Shown here: positions 11,270 to 22,030 of the stretch, in pieces
How the letters are laid out: each line of letters opens with the position of its first letter
Position numbering within the stretch: the first letter of the stretch is position 1
Source: Beta vulgaris subsp. vulgaris
Lineage: Eukaryota > Streptophyta > Magnoliopsida > Caryophyllales > Amaranthaceae
Length of the DNA stretch: 64,000 bases
Assembly (NCBI RefSeq): GCF_026745355.1
Contig: NC_079206.1
Span: 17,651,582-17,715,581, forward strand
Direction: 5' to 3'
The notes under the pieces: model-generated
The model's input: only the letters and a program-made list of their open reading frames with translations
Database searches by the model: none
What the model was told of the DNA's origin: nothing
Translations under genes and position numbers: made by a program

Positions 11270-11764
11270 TAAGCGGTATTATGAGAATTTTGACGGATTT
11301 TAAACAATTCCAATACTTTTTTTTAATATTAAATGAGTCATTTGCGTCGCACCCTAACGAATGTGCGACGCAAATGACTTTTTTTTGTAGTAAAAAAACA
11401 ACCATTTGCTTCTGTTGTTCACAACAACCGTTGCCAATAATGCCTTTGTAAAAAAACAGTCATTTGCTTCGGTTGTTGACAACAACCGCCGCGAATAAGC
11501 TTTTTTTTTTTGGTAAAAACCTCATTTGTGCCAGCCTTACGTGTACATCCGACGCAAATACTGCTGGAGAGATTGGTGTGGTGCGGATCCATTTGCGTCG
11601 CACATGCCTTTACATGCTACGCAAATAGCTTACGAATTGCGTCGTGTCCTAGTCCGACGCATATCCTCTCTAGTATATTTGCGTCGAGGCATGTGGCGTC
11701 AGACCCATGTCCGACGCAAATTAGGGTCTCGCATCCGATGCAAATCGTGAATTTTGTACTAGTG
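11270..11764. mobile_element. CACTA element terminus with palindromic subterminal repeats
   Basis: The stretch ends with TTTTGTACTAGTG at 11764, the inverse of a CACTAGTACAAAA terminus. Subterminal DNA holds many copies of TTTGCGTCG/CGACGCAAA in both orientations, including one nearly ideal hairpin (11336-11379). The left terminus was not found, so the extent to the left is a guess. Directly to the right, Helitron helicase coding sequence begins, so the CACTA element interrupts the Helitron. Confidence 0.6.
11336..11379. repeat. 17-bp perfect inverted repeat
   Basis: AGTCATTTGCGTCGCAC (11336-11352) and its exact reverse complement (11363-11379) are separated by 10 bp. It belongs to the CACTA subterminal repeat family; looser copies occur to about 11750. 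Confidence 0.9.
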
Positions 11765-11774
11765 CTTACTTATG

Positions 11775-13960
11775 TGGAATTCCCTATAAGATTTATGTGG
11801 AAGCAAACTCAGAGAGAGTGGACCCCAAGAGCTAAATGTTTCGCAATATGACGAAGAACCTACCACGTCTCACCAGGATCTAAAGAGAAGTTCTATATTA
11901 GAACGTTACTCAATTTTGTAAAAGGCGTGACGTGCTACGAAGACATTATAACGATTGATGGTGTAGTATATCCTACATTCAAGGAAACTTATTATGCATG
12001 GGGGTTACTTGATGATGACAAGGAATATGTTGACGTAATAATGGAAGTAAGTTTTAGAGAATCAGGACACTACCTAAGAAATTTTTTCTCCATGTTGTTA
12101 TTATCTGGCAGTATGTCGAAGCCGCAGGAAGTATGGTAGAAGACTTGGCGGTTACTGTCTAATGAGATTCTGTACAAGAAGCGTTTTATTCAAAAAAATA
12201 AAGGTAAACAACTACGATAACATTATTGAATTATTAATAAGATATTTAAACTAATATGCATACTTAATATAGGTTACTGCATCATTTGAATTTATATTTT
12301 CACAGATCTCCAGTTAACTGACGATAAAATTGAAGCTTTCGCATTGGTTGAGATTGAAACCATGCTCCAAAGTAATGGTAGCAGCTTGCGTAAATTCAGT
12401 TAAATGTCTTTTTCAGATGAACTAATCATGTTTGAAGGACAAAACAAGCTCATAGCAGATGAACTTTCTTACGACCTAGAGGAAATGACCTTGGAACACG
12501 ACAAATTGGATAAAGGTTTAATGGATGAGCAGTCTATGATTTATCGGGAAGTAATGGATGATGTGTCGAGTCAAGAAGGAGGTATCTTTTTCGTTTACAG
12601 CTACGGAGGGAAGGGTAAAACATATGTCTGAAAGACATTATGTGTTGCAATAAGAAATATGGGCGAAATTGTATTGCTGGTAACTTCGAGTGAAATTTCT
12701 TCTTTCCTCTTTACACGAGGAAGAACAACTCATTCGAGATTTGGTATCCCTTTGAATGTAATTGAGAATTTTACTTACACCAGCATGTACCCGGGGTCGG
12801 ATTTAGCAGCTCTTCTCATTAAAACAAAACTAATCATTTGGGATGAAGCTCCCATGATGCATAAGTGTTGTTTTGAAGCACTTCATAGAAGTTTGAGGGA
12901 CATAATGAGGTCGGTTGATAGGTTTAACTTGCATCGACCTTTTGGAGGCAAAGTCATGGTATTCGGTGGTGATCTCATGCAGATATTAAAAATTATACCG
13001 AAGCGAACGTGGCAAGATATCGTGTTCGCCACCGTTAATTCGTCTTACTTGTGGGATTCGTGCAAGGTCCTAAGACTTACTCGCAATATGAGATTACAAT
13101 TAGGTTCTCCGAAATATTTTGTCGATGAATTGCGAGAATTCTTAGAGTGGATACTAAGCGTAGGAGACCAAAAGACTAGGGGTCCTAATGATGGTGAAGC
13201 TGTAATCGAGGTTGCAAAAAATATTCTTATAGACCCTAGGACCGATCCAATGTCAACAATTATTGATAACACATACCCAAACCTACATGAACATATTCGG
13301 GAAGTTAAATACTTCCAGGAAAGAGCTATTTTGGCGCTAACAAATGAGATAGTGAAGATAGTAAATGATCATGTTCTATCTACCATTCTTTGAGAAGATA
13401 AAGTGTATTTGAGTTCGGGATGCTATAAGCAAAGAAGAAGGAAACTTTGGAGTACATGAGATATACGCCACTAAATTAATTCCTCAATACAATAAGATGC
13501 TCAGGTTTCCCGAATCATAACATACGATTAAAGGTCGGTGCATCAATTATGCTTCTACGGAATATTGATCAAACATCTGGATCATGTAATGGCACGAGGT
13601 TAGTCATCAATCATTTAGGCAATCGTGTTATTAAAGCTATTGTTATTTCTGGAAGCAATGTCGGAGCAAAAGTATTTATCCTAAGAATGACATTGACATC
13701 GTCTAAATCCACACAAATTTCCTATTAGATTTCAAAGACATCAAATTCCTTTAATGGTTTGTTTTTCTATGAATATAAATAAAAGTTAAGGACAATCTTT
13801 GTCTCAAATGTAGGCATGTGTCTTCCAAGATCTGTTTTTAGCCATGGCCAATTTTATGTTGTTATTTCTAGAGTTACGAGTAAAAAAGGTCTCAAGATCC
13901 TTCCGTTTGATAAAGAACACGGCATGCGTACAAGTACAACACATGTAGTTTAATTTACAA
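11775..13960 (+). pseudogene. Helitron helicase (PIF1-like domain of RepHel), relic
   Basis: The reading begins with the Helitron segment before the helicase (FMWKQTQREWTPRAKCF, then CYEDIITIDGVVYPTFKETYYAWGLLDDDKEY). Frame 12404-12631 ends in a Walker A motif, here GGKGKT (usually GGTGKT). Frame 12659-13393 contains Walker B (LIIWDEAPM), the motif VMVFGGDLMQ (usually GGDFRQ) and LTRNMRL. Later pieces in broken frames match the helicase C-terminus: GSCNGTRLVI near 13585, and VISRVTSKKGLKIL near 13860-13900. Stops and frameshifts show it is dead. In the family this enzyme drives rolling-circle transposition. Confidence 0.88.
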
Positions 13961-14111
13961 GGAAGTGTTTACAAACATATAGATTGATTTAAAAGGTTAT
14001 ATTTTAATTAACGTTCTTTAACACTCATATATGATGATTTTATGATTTTGTGTTATTTGCGTCAATGTTATTATTTGAATTCAACTACTTATGTTATAAA
14101 GCAATAAATAC

Positions 14112-14132
14112 ACCCGTGCATTCTGCACAGGT
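14112..14132 (+). other. Helitron 3' terminal hairpin
   Basis: ACCCGTGCA, loop TTC, TGCACAGGT: a 9-bp stem with one mismatch, ending 11 bp before the CTAG terminus. This is the usual termination signal of Helitrons. Confidence 0.85.
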
Positions 14133-14143
14133 CCTAAAACTAG

Positions 14144-15610
14144 TTTATACATATGAGCAGATACATAAGATTAATTATATGAGAATTTTTTATTTAAAAT
14201 AAAATTATTTCATTAATTTGTAATATTTGTAATCATACAATATCTACCATATACCTTAGTCGTTATCTCCTTCTCTCCTCTTTTCACAGGAATGCCCTCT
14301 AGAGGGGATTTCATGGATGCTTCATTCATAAGCCCCTCTTTCTCTCCTTTTAGCACTTTTTAGTTTTTTTTCCTTGTTCTTTTTTGTTTTTCACAGTTTT
14401 CAATAAGTCTTATCTATGTGATAACTTTAGTCTCCTTTTTGGGTTTTGTGGTCACCCTTTTCACGGTGGGTTTATTAATTTGGTTTATTTTTGTGCTTGC
14501 AGGGTACGCCCCTAACTCCAGTTAAAGGTTGATTACTTGATAGGGTTTTGTGTGGGATAGCAACGTCGATTAGTACTTAACGTACAATTGATTGAATCAA
14601 CTCTAGTTTTTCATCACAAGTACGTCAGATCATTAGACCTCCTCGTAGAAGGCCGCATCAGAGTGATATGAAATAGGGTATATAGAAGGGTTAAATCTGC
14701 TCGACGATCGTGATTTTGCCACATAAGAATTAAGTTTCTTATAATTTGATCTGTATCTTCTAGTTTCCGACTTCTATTATAGGAGTTGTATGACTTCATA
14801 TTAATGAATGAAATTTCATTTTAGAAACAATACAATTACCCAAGAAATTTCTTCAAGAATCTTTATGGGCCTAGTATACTACTATTATATATGGGTCTTA
14901 GGTATGAACTTAAATAATGACATTGGTTTGAATCCTTTGTTATTGATTTTGTCATTGGCTCGGTTTGGTTCCAATATGTGAGACTCTCGAGCTCGAGCTC
15001 GAGTCGAGCTTTTGAGCAAACCGAATTTGAGTTGAGTCGAGCTACAACAAATCTTAATGAGCACGATTCGAGCAGGGATTTGACAAGCTTAATGAGCAAT
15101 GAGAACAAGTCGAGTAGCTTTCGAGTCAAGTCGAGCAGGTTTGCTCGTGATCGACTCGATCGATTAACACCCCTACACACGACTAATACACAAAATATAC
15201 TTTAATAATTCCAAGTTAGACATTCTCAAAATATCTAAACATTTAACTTTCTTGTTATAGTTCAGTCTTTTTATATTCAGTGTGTTATTACATAGTGATA
15301 TTGACTACTTATATGGCGTTGATCTATTAATATCATCCTAAAAAGTTAGTTTTTTTTTTTTTTTTAATAGGCATAAAGGGAAAAGAAAACAACATGTTGA
15401 AGATCAATATCTCGTGGAATAGAAGTGTAAACTATTCCAAGGCTATTATAAACTCTCCTCCCTCATGGAGTATATCTTTTCATTTTGTGGCCATAAATAC
15501 AAATATACAATGTGTGGGAAGAAGATTTTTACTCAGACACTTGAACTCAGCTCTGACGGATTATTAGTTCTGGGAAGCCCATTGTTAATAGCCCAATCTG
15601 AATCCTTAGA
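14144..15610. other. No gene recognised; partial hAT-like repeat
   Basis: AT-rich, without a supported gene. At about 14980-15175 there is a run of CTCGAG/GAGCTCGAG words ending in CGATTAACACCCCTA, which resembles one end of a plant hAT-type element (TAGGGGTGTTAATCG read on the minus strand). The other end and a TSD were not found. A T-run lies at about 15351-15366. Confidence 0.35.
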
Positions 15611-15629
15611 AATTAGAAGAGTTATGGTC

Positions 15630-15750
15630 TTATAACTTGTGGAGGTATAGGTTGATCCAGTCTCGAAGAGCGGTGATGCCATCCTCAAGAGCTTTGCTCC
15701 AGAAATGCCCCTCAATTTTCCAATAAAATTTGAAAACCACCTCTACTAAT
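15630..15750 (-). other. Possible terminal exon or gene fragment
   Basis: On the minus strand a frame ending at TAA (15630-15632) reads like a real protein C-terminus: FKFYWKIEGHF, then SKALEDGITALRDWINLYL. Hydrophobic and charged residues alternate as in a helix. No upstream exon, intron border or start was found; a run of A (T on the minus strand) lies just upstream at about 15755-15767. I do not recognise the family. It could be a captured gene fragment, a last exon of a gene whose remainder is not visible, or chance. Confidence 0.25.
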
Positions 15751-15946
15751 CCCAAAAAAAAAAAAATAGTTGACACCTCTCGGGCTCTCCCCTTACTTTT
15801 TAATTAAATTTGATTACAACTTGTTACAACAAACCAAAAACAATGAGTGGCAGATGGCAATTATGAAAATAAATATGTAGGGAATTAAAACATACAACAA
15901 ACATAAGTAGAAAATTTTTCTTTGGCAATTACATAAGTAGAATATA

Positions 15947-16190
15947 CCATTTCTGTTTTTATTTAGTTGCAACAATTTCTATTTTTAGGTATATTTTATT
16001 AGTTGCAACATTTTCCTTTTTAGAAAAGCTTTTGGGATAAGTTGACTATATTACCCTTACTTCACCTACTTTCCCCATTTAACTACAGTACTAGTAGCAG
16101 GGGCAAGTGAGTCAATTATACTCTTTTTTCTCATTTCTTAAAATTTGTGCAAAAAGGTGAAGGTCGCAACTAAATAAAAATAGAGGTAGT
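15947..16190. mobile_element. Stowaway-type MITE
   Basis: 244 bp flanked by TA (15945-15946 and 16191-16192). The terminal inverted repeats share TTTTTATTTAGTTGC, with outer ends CCATTTCTG and the inverse of CTACCTCTA. Confidence 0.8.
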
Positions 16191-16522
16191 ATTATCTTGA
16201 ATATCTTAGAGTAACTTTATCAAATTATATACAAATTCTATTATATTTACTACATTATATTAGAATACAAAGTATTGGGTGTAACTGTTACACCATAGTT
16301 TATGGTGTAGCAAACCCTCCACACGTGTGAAATAATAAAAAGATTAACCATGCAAAGCCATCAATTCCTCCGCCTACCTCTCTCTACTCTCCCTTCTCCT
16401 CCAAATTCTCACTCATTAACTCGCGAATGAAGAACAATGCTGGAAAAAAAATGATCACAAAAAAGATTGCATACTTCAACTTAAATGGACAAACTCAAAT
16501 TGAGTTAATCGACACATTCAAG

Positions 16523-17157
16523 TAGAGATGGCCAACAATGCGGGCCAATCCAGCCCATCCAACCCAGCCCACCTCGTGGGCCGTGTGGGCTGGGCTTGCA
16601 AAAAGCCCGGTCCATCCCAGCTCGAACCGTGAAATTGGTGGGTGGGCCGTGGGCCAGATTTCTTGAGCCCAGCCCACTAAAGCCCGTTACTAAAACTGCC
16701 CAGCCCGGACCATGAAACCGGTCCAGCCCAATCCAATTTATTATTGAACCAAATTGTGTATATTTTAATCAAATTGTATATATTTTAATCAAATTGCATA
16801 TATTATAATTCAATCAAAATAATGAAATTATTCATTAATTTTAATAATTGTATATATTTTTATTTTAAAGATTTTATATAACAATAATGAATAATTTCAC
16901 TAATTAAATAATTTTGAAAAAAATATCTCATGCCGGCCCGCCAGCCCATTCCAGCCCACTAGACCCACGAACCGCTAGAACCGCTTCTCGAACCGTGAAA
17001 ATCGGTAACAGACCGGTGTGGGCCAAGACTTTTCAGCCTGTGGACCAGCCCACCCAACCCATGAATTTCACGGTCCGGTCCTGGGCCGTGAAATCTCAGC
17101 CCAGCCCGCTATGGCCCACGGTCCGGCCCGCACAGCCCGCACTAGTGGCCATCACTA
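16523..17157. mobile_element. hAT-type non-autonomous element, GGCCC-rich ends
   Basis: 635 bp between TAGAGATGGCCAA and the inverse of TAGTGATGGCCAC, flanked by a perfect 8-bp target duplication CATTCAAG (16515-16522 and 17158-17165). The outer ~200 bp on each side are rich in GGGCC/GGCCC and GCCCAGCCC words forming long imperfect inverted repeats; the centre (about 16735-16920) is AT-rich. No transposase. Short frames over the GC-rich arms are composition artefacts. Confidence 0.93.
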
Positions 17158-17165
17158 CATTCAAG

Positions 17166-17554
17166 CTAAAATTTCAAGAAAATTACTTCAACTTAAACGG
17201 AAGAAGGATATATACGAACACACTTTTGTTCCTAAAGTAACCTCTTCTTGACAAGAAAAATGACCATTTTACCTCTACAATGTAACCCTACACATTTGTT
17301 GATGATTTGTACAATGCATGACCGATCATCCTTTCTCCTAGCTGCGGACCTCATTTTCATGCATTTAATGCACACAACAGCTTCTGATTGTTCACTTATT
17401 ATCAACCTAACTTCCCCCACTATCATTCTCTCTCTTCTTAAGATCCACAACTAGAGAAGTATTATCATTAACATATCCCATCCTTTCCCTCTCAAATCCC
17501 ATACTATATTCCTACCTCATACACCTTAACTTCCTAATTTTTCTTCACAGAAAA
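17166..17554 (+). promoter_or_regulatory. Upstream region of paralogue 1
   Basis: Shares blocks with the region upstream of paralogue 2: CATTTTCATGCATTTAATG (about 17353-17371, compare 20040-20058 and 20129-20147) and TTATCAACCTAACTTCC (about 17398-17414; ATATCAACCTAACTTCC at about 25903-25919). The second block contains ACCTAAC, an AC-type MYB-site sequence. Conservation between duplicates suggests regulatory function. No convincing TATA box was found. Confidence 0.5.
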
Positions 17555-18013
17555 ATGGTAGGCATAGTGTCAAAATTCTCATACAAAAGGCTTAAACAAG
17601 AAGTCATATTTGAAGATGATCAGTATCATCAAAACAAAAGTAATACAGACAAAATACTTGATATTATTAGAAGATCATCTTCAATAAGATTTAGAAGAAG
17701 CAGCAGCAGCAGCTGGGTTGGTAGGCTTAAAAGAAGAAAAATTAGGATTAAAATATCAGGTTTCAGAAGGTTTTTCAGGATCAGAAAAATTAAGGTTGCA
17801 AGATTTTCATGGGCTAATAAAGTTTTGAAGAGATTGAAGGAAAGCCAATCACACTTTGGTGATCTCTTTGGTGGAAATTATTTGTTTATGCAAGTCTCTC
17901 CTGGGTCTTTTAACAGCAAAGCTTTGGTGGCTCAACATATTTATAATCATAGTAATAAGTTTCCTAGCTTTCCTTCAACTTATAATAATCTTGCTCTTGG
18001 AAAAGTTGCTTAA
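17555..18013 (+). CDS. Small basic plant protein, paralogue 1
   Basis: A single-exon ORF of 152 residues. I do not recognise a named family. It has an N-terminal KFSYKRLKQEVI segment, an acidic/polar linker, a Ser-rich run near residues 46-54, a very basic middle (LKRRKIRIKISGFRRFFRIR) and a conserved C-terminal block (LKRLKESQSHFGDLF, then GNYLFMQVSP). The tail is Asn/Ser-rich. No signal peptide or membrane span is obvious; the basic middle could direct it to the nucleus or to RNA or membranes, which is speculation. The block pattern is repeated in the paralogue at 26113-26568, about 8.1 kb downstream after the copia insertion, so selection has kept the frame. The start is the first ATG of the frame, five bases after a CACAG. 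Confidence 0.85.
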   Translation: MVGIVSKFSYKRLKQEVIFEDDQYHQNKSNTDKILDIIRRSSSIRFRRSSSSSWVGRLKRRKIRIKISGFRRFFRIRKIKVARFSWANKVLKRLKESQSHFGDLFGGNYLFMQVSPGSFNSKALVAQHIYNHSNKFPSFPSTYNNLALGKVA

Positions 18014-18043
18014 TTATTTTGTTTTTCATCTAGTATATATATA

Positions 18044-18134
18044 TTTCTTCCGTTCGATAATAAGTGAAATACTTCTCTCTTTGATGTGAGAGCTTTTTTA
18101 CAGAAGTGTTTCACTTATTATGGAACGGAAGAAG
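18044..18134. mobile_element. Short Stowaway-like MITE downstream of paralogue 1
   Basis: 91 bp with near-complete dyad symmetry: TTTCTTCCGTTCGATAATA at the left and the inverse of CTTCTTCCGTTCCATAATA at the right, flanked by TA. It lies about 30 bp after the stop codon, so it could fall in the 3' UTR and fold as a hairpin there. Confidence 0.75.
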
Positions 18135-18791
18135 TATATATAGGGTCGTTCGGGTTTACAACTTGTCACTTGTCACGATACTACTACAAAATATAGTATC
18201 AGATCGATGTGATAATTAATTCAGGAGTATATATTGAATTTTTCGACCATCATGTATTGGAATTTGAAGGAAACATGTTAGTCTTCATCAAAGCCGTTAA
18301 AGCTCTCATATATCTCTTGGCAAATTGCGAGTCTTGTTCAAGATAATCAGCTCAATTTCTCAACTTCGGCTTCAACATGTATACCATGAAGCAAATCGAG
18401 TAGCAGATTGGATCGTTATTATGAATATCTCTTTTCTTATTTCATATGCCTAGTAGGCTAGTATATATAGAGGAACTGCTGTTTGTTCCACTTTGCATAA
18501 TAAAAGTACGACGTTTAGGTATTCCTTGAAGAAAACAGGTTCCTAAAAGTTGTAGTTCTGGTTATGTTCTATTCTATGATAAAATTAAGACAAATAAATT
18601 GAAGCATATATACGTAGTAATTTATAAGTTTGATTTATCAATCAAAATTGATTTCTACTTATTCGCTCACGTTATCTTTGGTATATGCATTTACAGATTT
18701 ACTCTTTGTGTCAATAGAAGAGTGTACGGAAAATTTTTATACTTCAATATAATTTAGCTGATCAAAATTAATTTTATCTAACTATTATGTA
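18135..18791. other. No gene recognised
   Basis: AT-rich intergenic DNA. No supported ORF, RNA gene or repeat boundary. Confidence 0.4.
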
Positions 18792-19098
18792 CTACCTTCG
18801 TTTCCTAGAGATCTTCCCTCTTTTCGTTTAGTGCTTTCCAAAAGATTTTCCTCTTTTAATTTATTCCTTATTTGGAATTCTTTTTCCCCTTTTTACCCTC
18901 TCATGTCCCTATCATATGGTCCACCATTACATTATTAATTTAATTTTACTCTATTTCTCTCTCCTCCTTTAACCTCTTTTTATTTGTTTATTTATCTTAA
19001 ACCCTTTCTCTCTCCTACTTTACCCACCCCACACAAATTAATTCTTATTGGTATCTGTAGTAACAATAACAAAGAAGATCTTTAGCAAGCGGAGGTAG
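18792..19098. mobile_element. Stowaway-type MITE
   Basis: 307 bp from CTACCTTCGTTTCCTAGAGA to the inverse of CTACCTCCGCTTGCTAAAGA, with AGATCTTC following on both arms, flanked by TA (18790-18791 and 19099-19100). Confidence 0.85.
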
Positions 19099-19100
19099 TA

Positions 19101-19822
19101 ATTTGTTCGCAAGAATTTTGCTGAAATCTAGTCTCGTCTAGTTAACTTACCTTTGAATTATGACTGAGTATAAGCTGTAGAAGCTGTATAAGTATACTAA
19201 TCCCTCGTACAAACCCTACTATCCAGTATCCACCAAATATAATCTCAAATGGGGAGAATTTCTTTTTTAAGGTAAGGAGAAGACGTCCTAACAGGTCTGA
19301 AATCTCGCACATTTAACCCGGTTCGGGTTTGCAAGGCAAGGCCTTTTGGGAGTAGGGGAAATGGTAAGGGGAAATTACCTCCTTCAAAGTGCTTCTAGTG
19401 GGGTTTAATCTCACAACCCAAAAATTGTAAGATACAAACCAAACTACTAAATCGATCAAGTATTACTTGGTAAATGGGGCGAAATGTGATGATATATACT
19501 ATGTTGTAGAGTATGTACTAACCCCCAACTGCCATGTCTTCAATATATAGTTGTTACATGACCCAATGACACTTATTCCTTACTCCATCTCCACCTCATA
19601 ACTAATAAGTGCTCAACGTACCCCTTCCCACCACAAGAGCTTATTTGCCTGTCAATCATATACATTTGTACCACCGTATCAAAAATAGAAGTATTTTCCG
19701 ATTTGTACCACAAAAACTATATAATGTTACTAAATGAGAGGAGTTTGGATGTCAATTGATTTCTTAAATTTTAACTTTTTTGATGCTAATTAGGACGCTT
19801 GATACTAATATAATTGTGTTAG
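19101..19822. other. No gene recognised
   Basis: Intergenic DNA without a supported ORF or RNA gene. A GC-richer patch near 19285-19400 shows no recognisable family. Confidence 0.4.
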
Positions 19823-19837
19823 ATATCAAGACTGTGT

Positions 19838-20004
19838 ATCAAGTAAGTGTTGGCCTAGTGGTGATGGGGACTGGCTTTGGTAGGACGGACCTGTGTTCGA
19901 ATCCCCGCAACACCCTTGGGAGAGGAATGGAACATAACCACCCAAACTTGGCCTCGATCCCAATATAGCCCGAAGGGTGAACCGGGTGCAAACAACCAAA
20001 AAAA
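19838..20004 (+). mobile_element. tRNA-derived SINE
   Basis: A 167-bp body flanked by a perfect 15-bp target duplication ATATCAAGACTGTGT (19823-19837 and 20005-20019). It carries an internal RNA polymerase III promoter: A box TGGCCTAGTGG (about 19851-19861) and B box GTTCGAATC (about 19893-19901). It ends in a short A-rich tail. Frames that cross it on either strand are not genes. Confidence 0.92.
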
Positions 20005-20019
20005 ATATCAAGACTGTGT

Positions 20020-20571
20020 TACAAGACATATATCATTTTCATTTTCATGCATTTAATGAGTAAAATAGCAAGCCAACAACTTTCTCTTCTACCACGTTGG
20101 TGATTCTAGCCTTCTAGCTCCAGGCACCTCATTTTCATGCATTTAATGAGTAAAATAGGAAAATCCTTTGTTGTATTTTAGTACCAGTGTAATGCGAGAT
20201 TTCTTCCACGACCCTGTTTCAAAAATTAGCCATGGCATTGATATTTATCATTTTAATAGATTTTTGGACATTCATGTATATCATGTATAATGTATTGTTG
20301 TGATGTGAGGTAAAGGAATTAAATTGCTGTCATTGTCTAAACAATCTGGATACATGATGTTAGAAACCGTAATGTAAAATTGGACTCGAAATTTCAACCT
20401 TAAACCTAAATTTTGGACTCCAATTAAGAATTAATCCTACCTATAATTCTCTACCGAATTATTATGAAACAGATTTTATCAGAATAAGGTGTCCATGACA
20501 TAGAATCGAATCGCGTATACATTATTGTCCTTGTGCCTTTCTATAGACAAAAGAATAAACACCTTCATTTA
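20020..20571 (+). promoter_or_regulatory. Distal upstream region of paralogue 2, displaced by copia
   Basis: Contains CATTTTCATGCATTTAATG twice (about 20040 and 20129), matching the upstream region of paralogue 1 near 17353. The region ends at the copia target site ATTTA (20567-20571). Before insertion it would have joined directly to 25903 onward. No gene lies here. Confidence 0.5.
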
Positions 20572-20902
20572 TGTAAATGATAGAAGCTGTGTTTGTAGTC
20601 TAACATGTGAGCTGCACATGTTTAGTAAGTTGTACATGTCTATATAGTAATCAGCACATGTCTTTAGTAACCTAGCTGTCTTGGATCACGTGAGGATCCT
20701 TCTAGGGATTAGGGCTGTGTCCTTAGTATATAAGACAGCATAGGTCATCAGGTTGTAATCAATCAATACATAACAGAAATATATGTTACTGAAAACAAGG
20801 AGGAGCCGCCTTTGAGCTACCTACCTTCATTCAAGTATATTCTCAGCTATACTTGGAAATGTCAGTAGATTTCACAACACTCTTAGCCTAAATTTGTTTA
20901 CA
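20572..20902 (+). repeat. 5' LTR of copia element
   Basis: Starts TGTAAATG, ends GTTTACA. Contains a G-box core CACGTG in GGATCACGTGAGGATCC (about 20682-20698) and a TATA-like AGTATATAAG (about 20728-20737), so it carries its own promoter. Confidence 0.95.
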
Positions 20903-20914
20903 TGGTATCAGAGC
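20903..20914 (+). other. Primer binding site
   Basis: TGGTATCAGAGC directly after the LTR is the usual copia site complementary to the 3' part of initiator Met-tRNA. Confidence 0.93.
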
Positions 20915-21068
20915 TGCAAGAGGTAAGTGGAATCTTTTAAAGTTTGTTGCTTTAACAACTAAAAAAAAAAAACAAAATCTCTACTTGCTTCTGTATTTCT
21001 GGGCAATAGAGTTCTGTGTTGAAGAAGAAAAAAAAAAAAACACTTTAAGTTTTTTCCTTTCTTGCATC

Positions 21069-22030
21069 ATGACTGAAAAGGATGCATCAAAAACGACTAT
21101 TGAACCAATAGTCCTCTGTATTTGCATCCTCTGATGGTCCAAATACCTTGAAGGTAGACTGTCAGTTAACAAGGAGCAACTGATTACAGACCATGGAAGA
21201 GATCCATGGAAATATCTCTTGCAACCAAGAGAAAGTTAGGTTTTGTCACTGGAGCCTTGACAAAATCTAGTACTGATTCAGTTTTAAGAGAAGCTTGGGA
21301 AGCTTGTAACAGTATGGTTACAGCTTGGCTTCTTAATAACATGACTGAGTCCATCAGGAGATCAGTGATGTATATGAAATCTTCTAAGGAAATCTGGTTG
21401 AGTCTTAAGCATAGGTTCACTGTGAGTAATGGGAGTAGGAAATATAGACTCAACAAGCAAACTTATGAAGTAAAGCAGAATGAGAGGCCTGTATCTGAAT
21501 ACTATACAGATCTTAGGGTGCTTTGGGAAGAGATAGAGTCAATGAATGACTATCCTTCAATCACCAGTGTGAATGCAGAAGTCACTGCCTATGTTGAGGC
21601 AATAAATCAACAAAAAGAAGAGCAAAGATTGTTCCAGTTCCTAAATGGTCTGGATCTTGCATATGGGTCCTTGAGAAGTCACATACTGTTGATGCATGAT
21701 CTTCCTACTGTAGAGGGAGCTGTGTCTATGGTTCAACAAGAAGAGTCACAGAATGAAGTTGTAGGAAAAGAAAAGAAGAGAGTGTAGGTATAGCTCTTTA
21801 CAGCAAGAATGAGAACAACTCTACTGTACTGTTTGCAAGAAAAGCAACCACACTGCTGAGAAGTGTTGGTTCAAGATAGGCTTTCCTGCTAACAGTAATA
21901 AGAACAAGCAAGGGAACAAAAGTTATGACAACTCACAAGAAAATAGAAGTGGCTATGGCAAGAGTAAAGCTCAAGGTTATACTGGAGGAGGTCAGAATTA
22001 CAAGAAGAAGGGTGGATACAGTGCTCAAGT
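21069..22030 (+). pseudogene. Copia gag (frameshifted)
   Basis: An ATG at 21069 opens a frame that stops after about 21 codons. The main capsid region is in another frame (21206-21787), with the retrotransposon gag segment RRSVMYMKSSKEIWLSLKHRF and LNKQTYEVKQNERPVSEYY. A third frame carries a perfect zinc knuckle: Cys-X2-Cys-X4-His-X4-Cys at about 21825-21866 (CTVCKKSNHTAEKC). At least two shifts are needed to read gag through, so no full-length product can be made from this copy. Confidence 0.9.

Larger units (their letters stand above)
11765..14143 (+). mobile_element. Autonomous Helitron, 3' half
   Basis: The element carries decayed helicase coding sequence and ends with the diagnostic Helitron 3' structure: a hairpin (14112-14132), a short spacer and CTAG at 14140-14143 followed by the target T. 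There are no target-site duplications or terminal inverted repeats, as expected. The Rep nuclease half and the 5' TC terminus are missing or lie beyond the CACTA insertion. Confidence 0.85.

Noticed and set aside
14980..15010. CTCGAG palindromes as a cloning scar or vector contamination
   Set aside because: The repeated GAGCTCGAG words continue degenerately for about 200 bp, as in plant hAT-type repeats.
16914..17251. Two overlapping Pro/Ala-rich ORFs
   Set aside because: They are produced by the GC-rich arm of the hAT element and run past its TSD.
19838..19920. tRNA gene suggested by A and B boxes
   Set aside because: No cloverleaf or acceptor stem can be folded, and a 15-bp target duplication and A-tail show it is a SINE.
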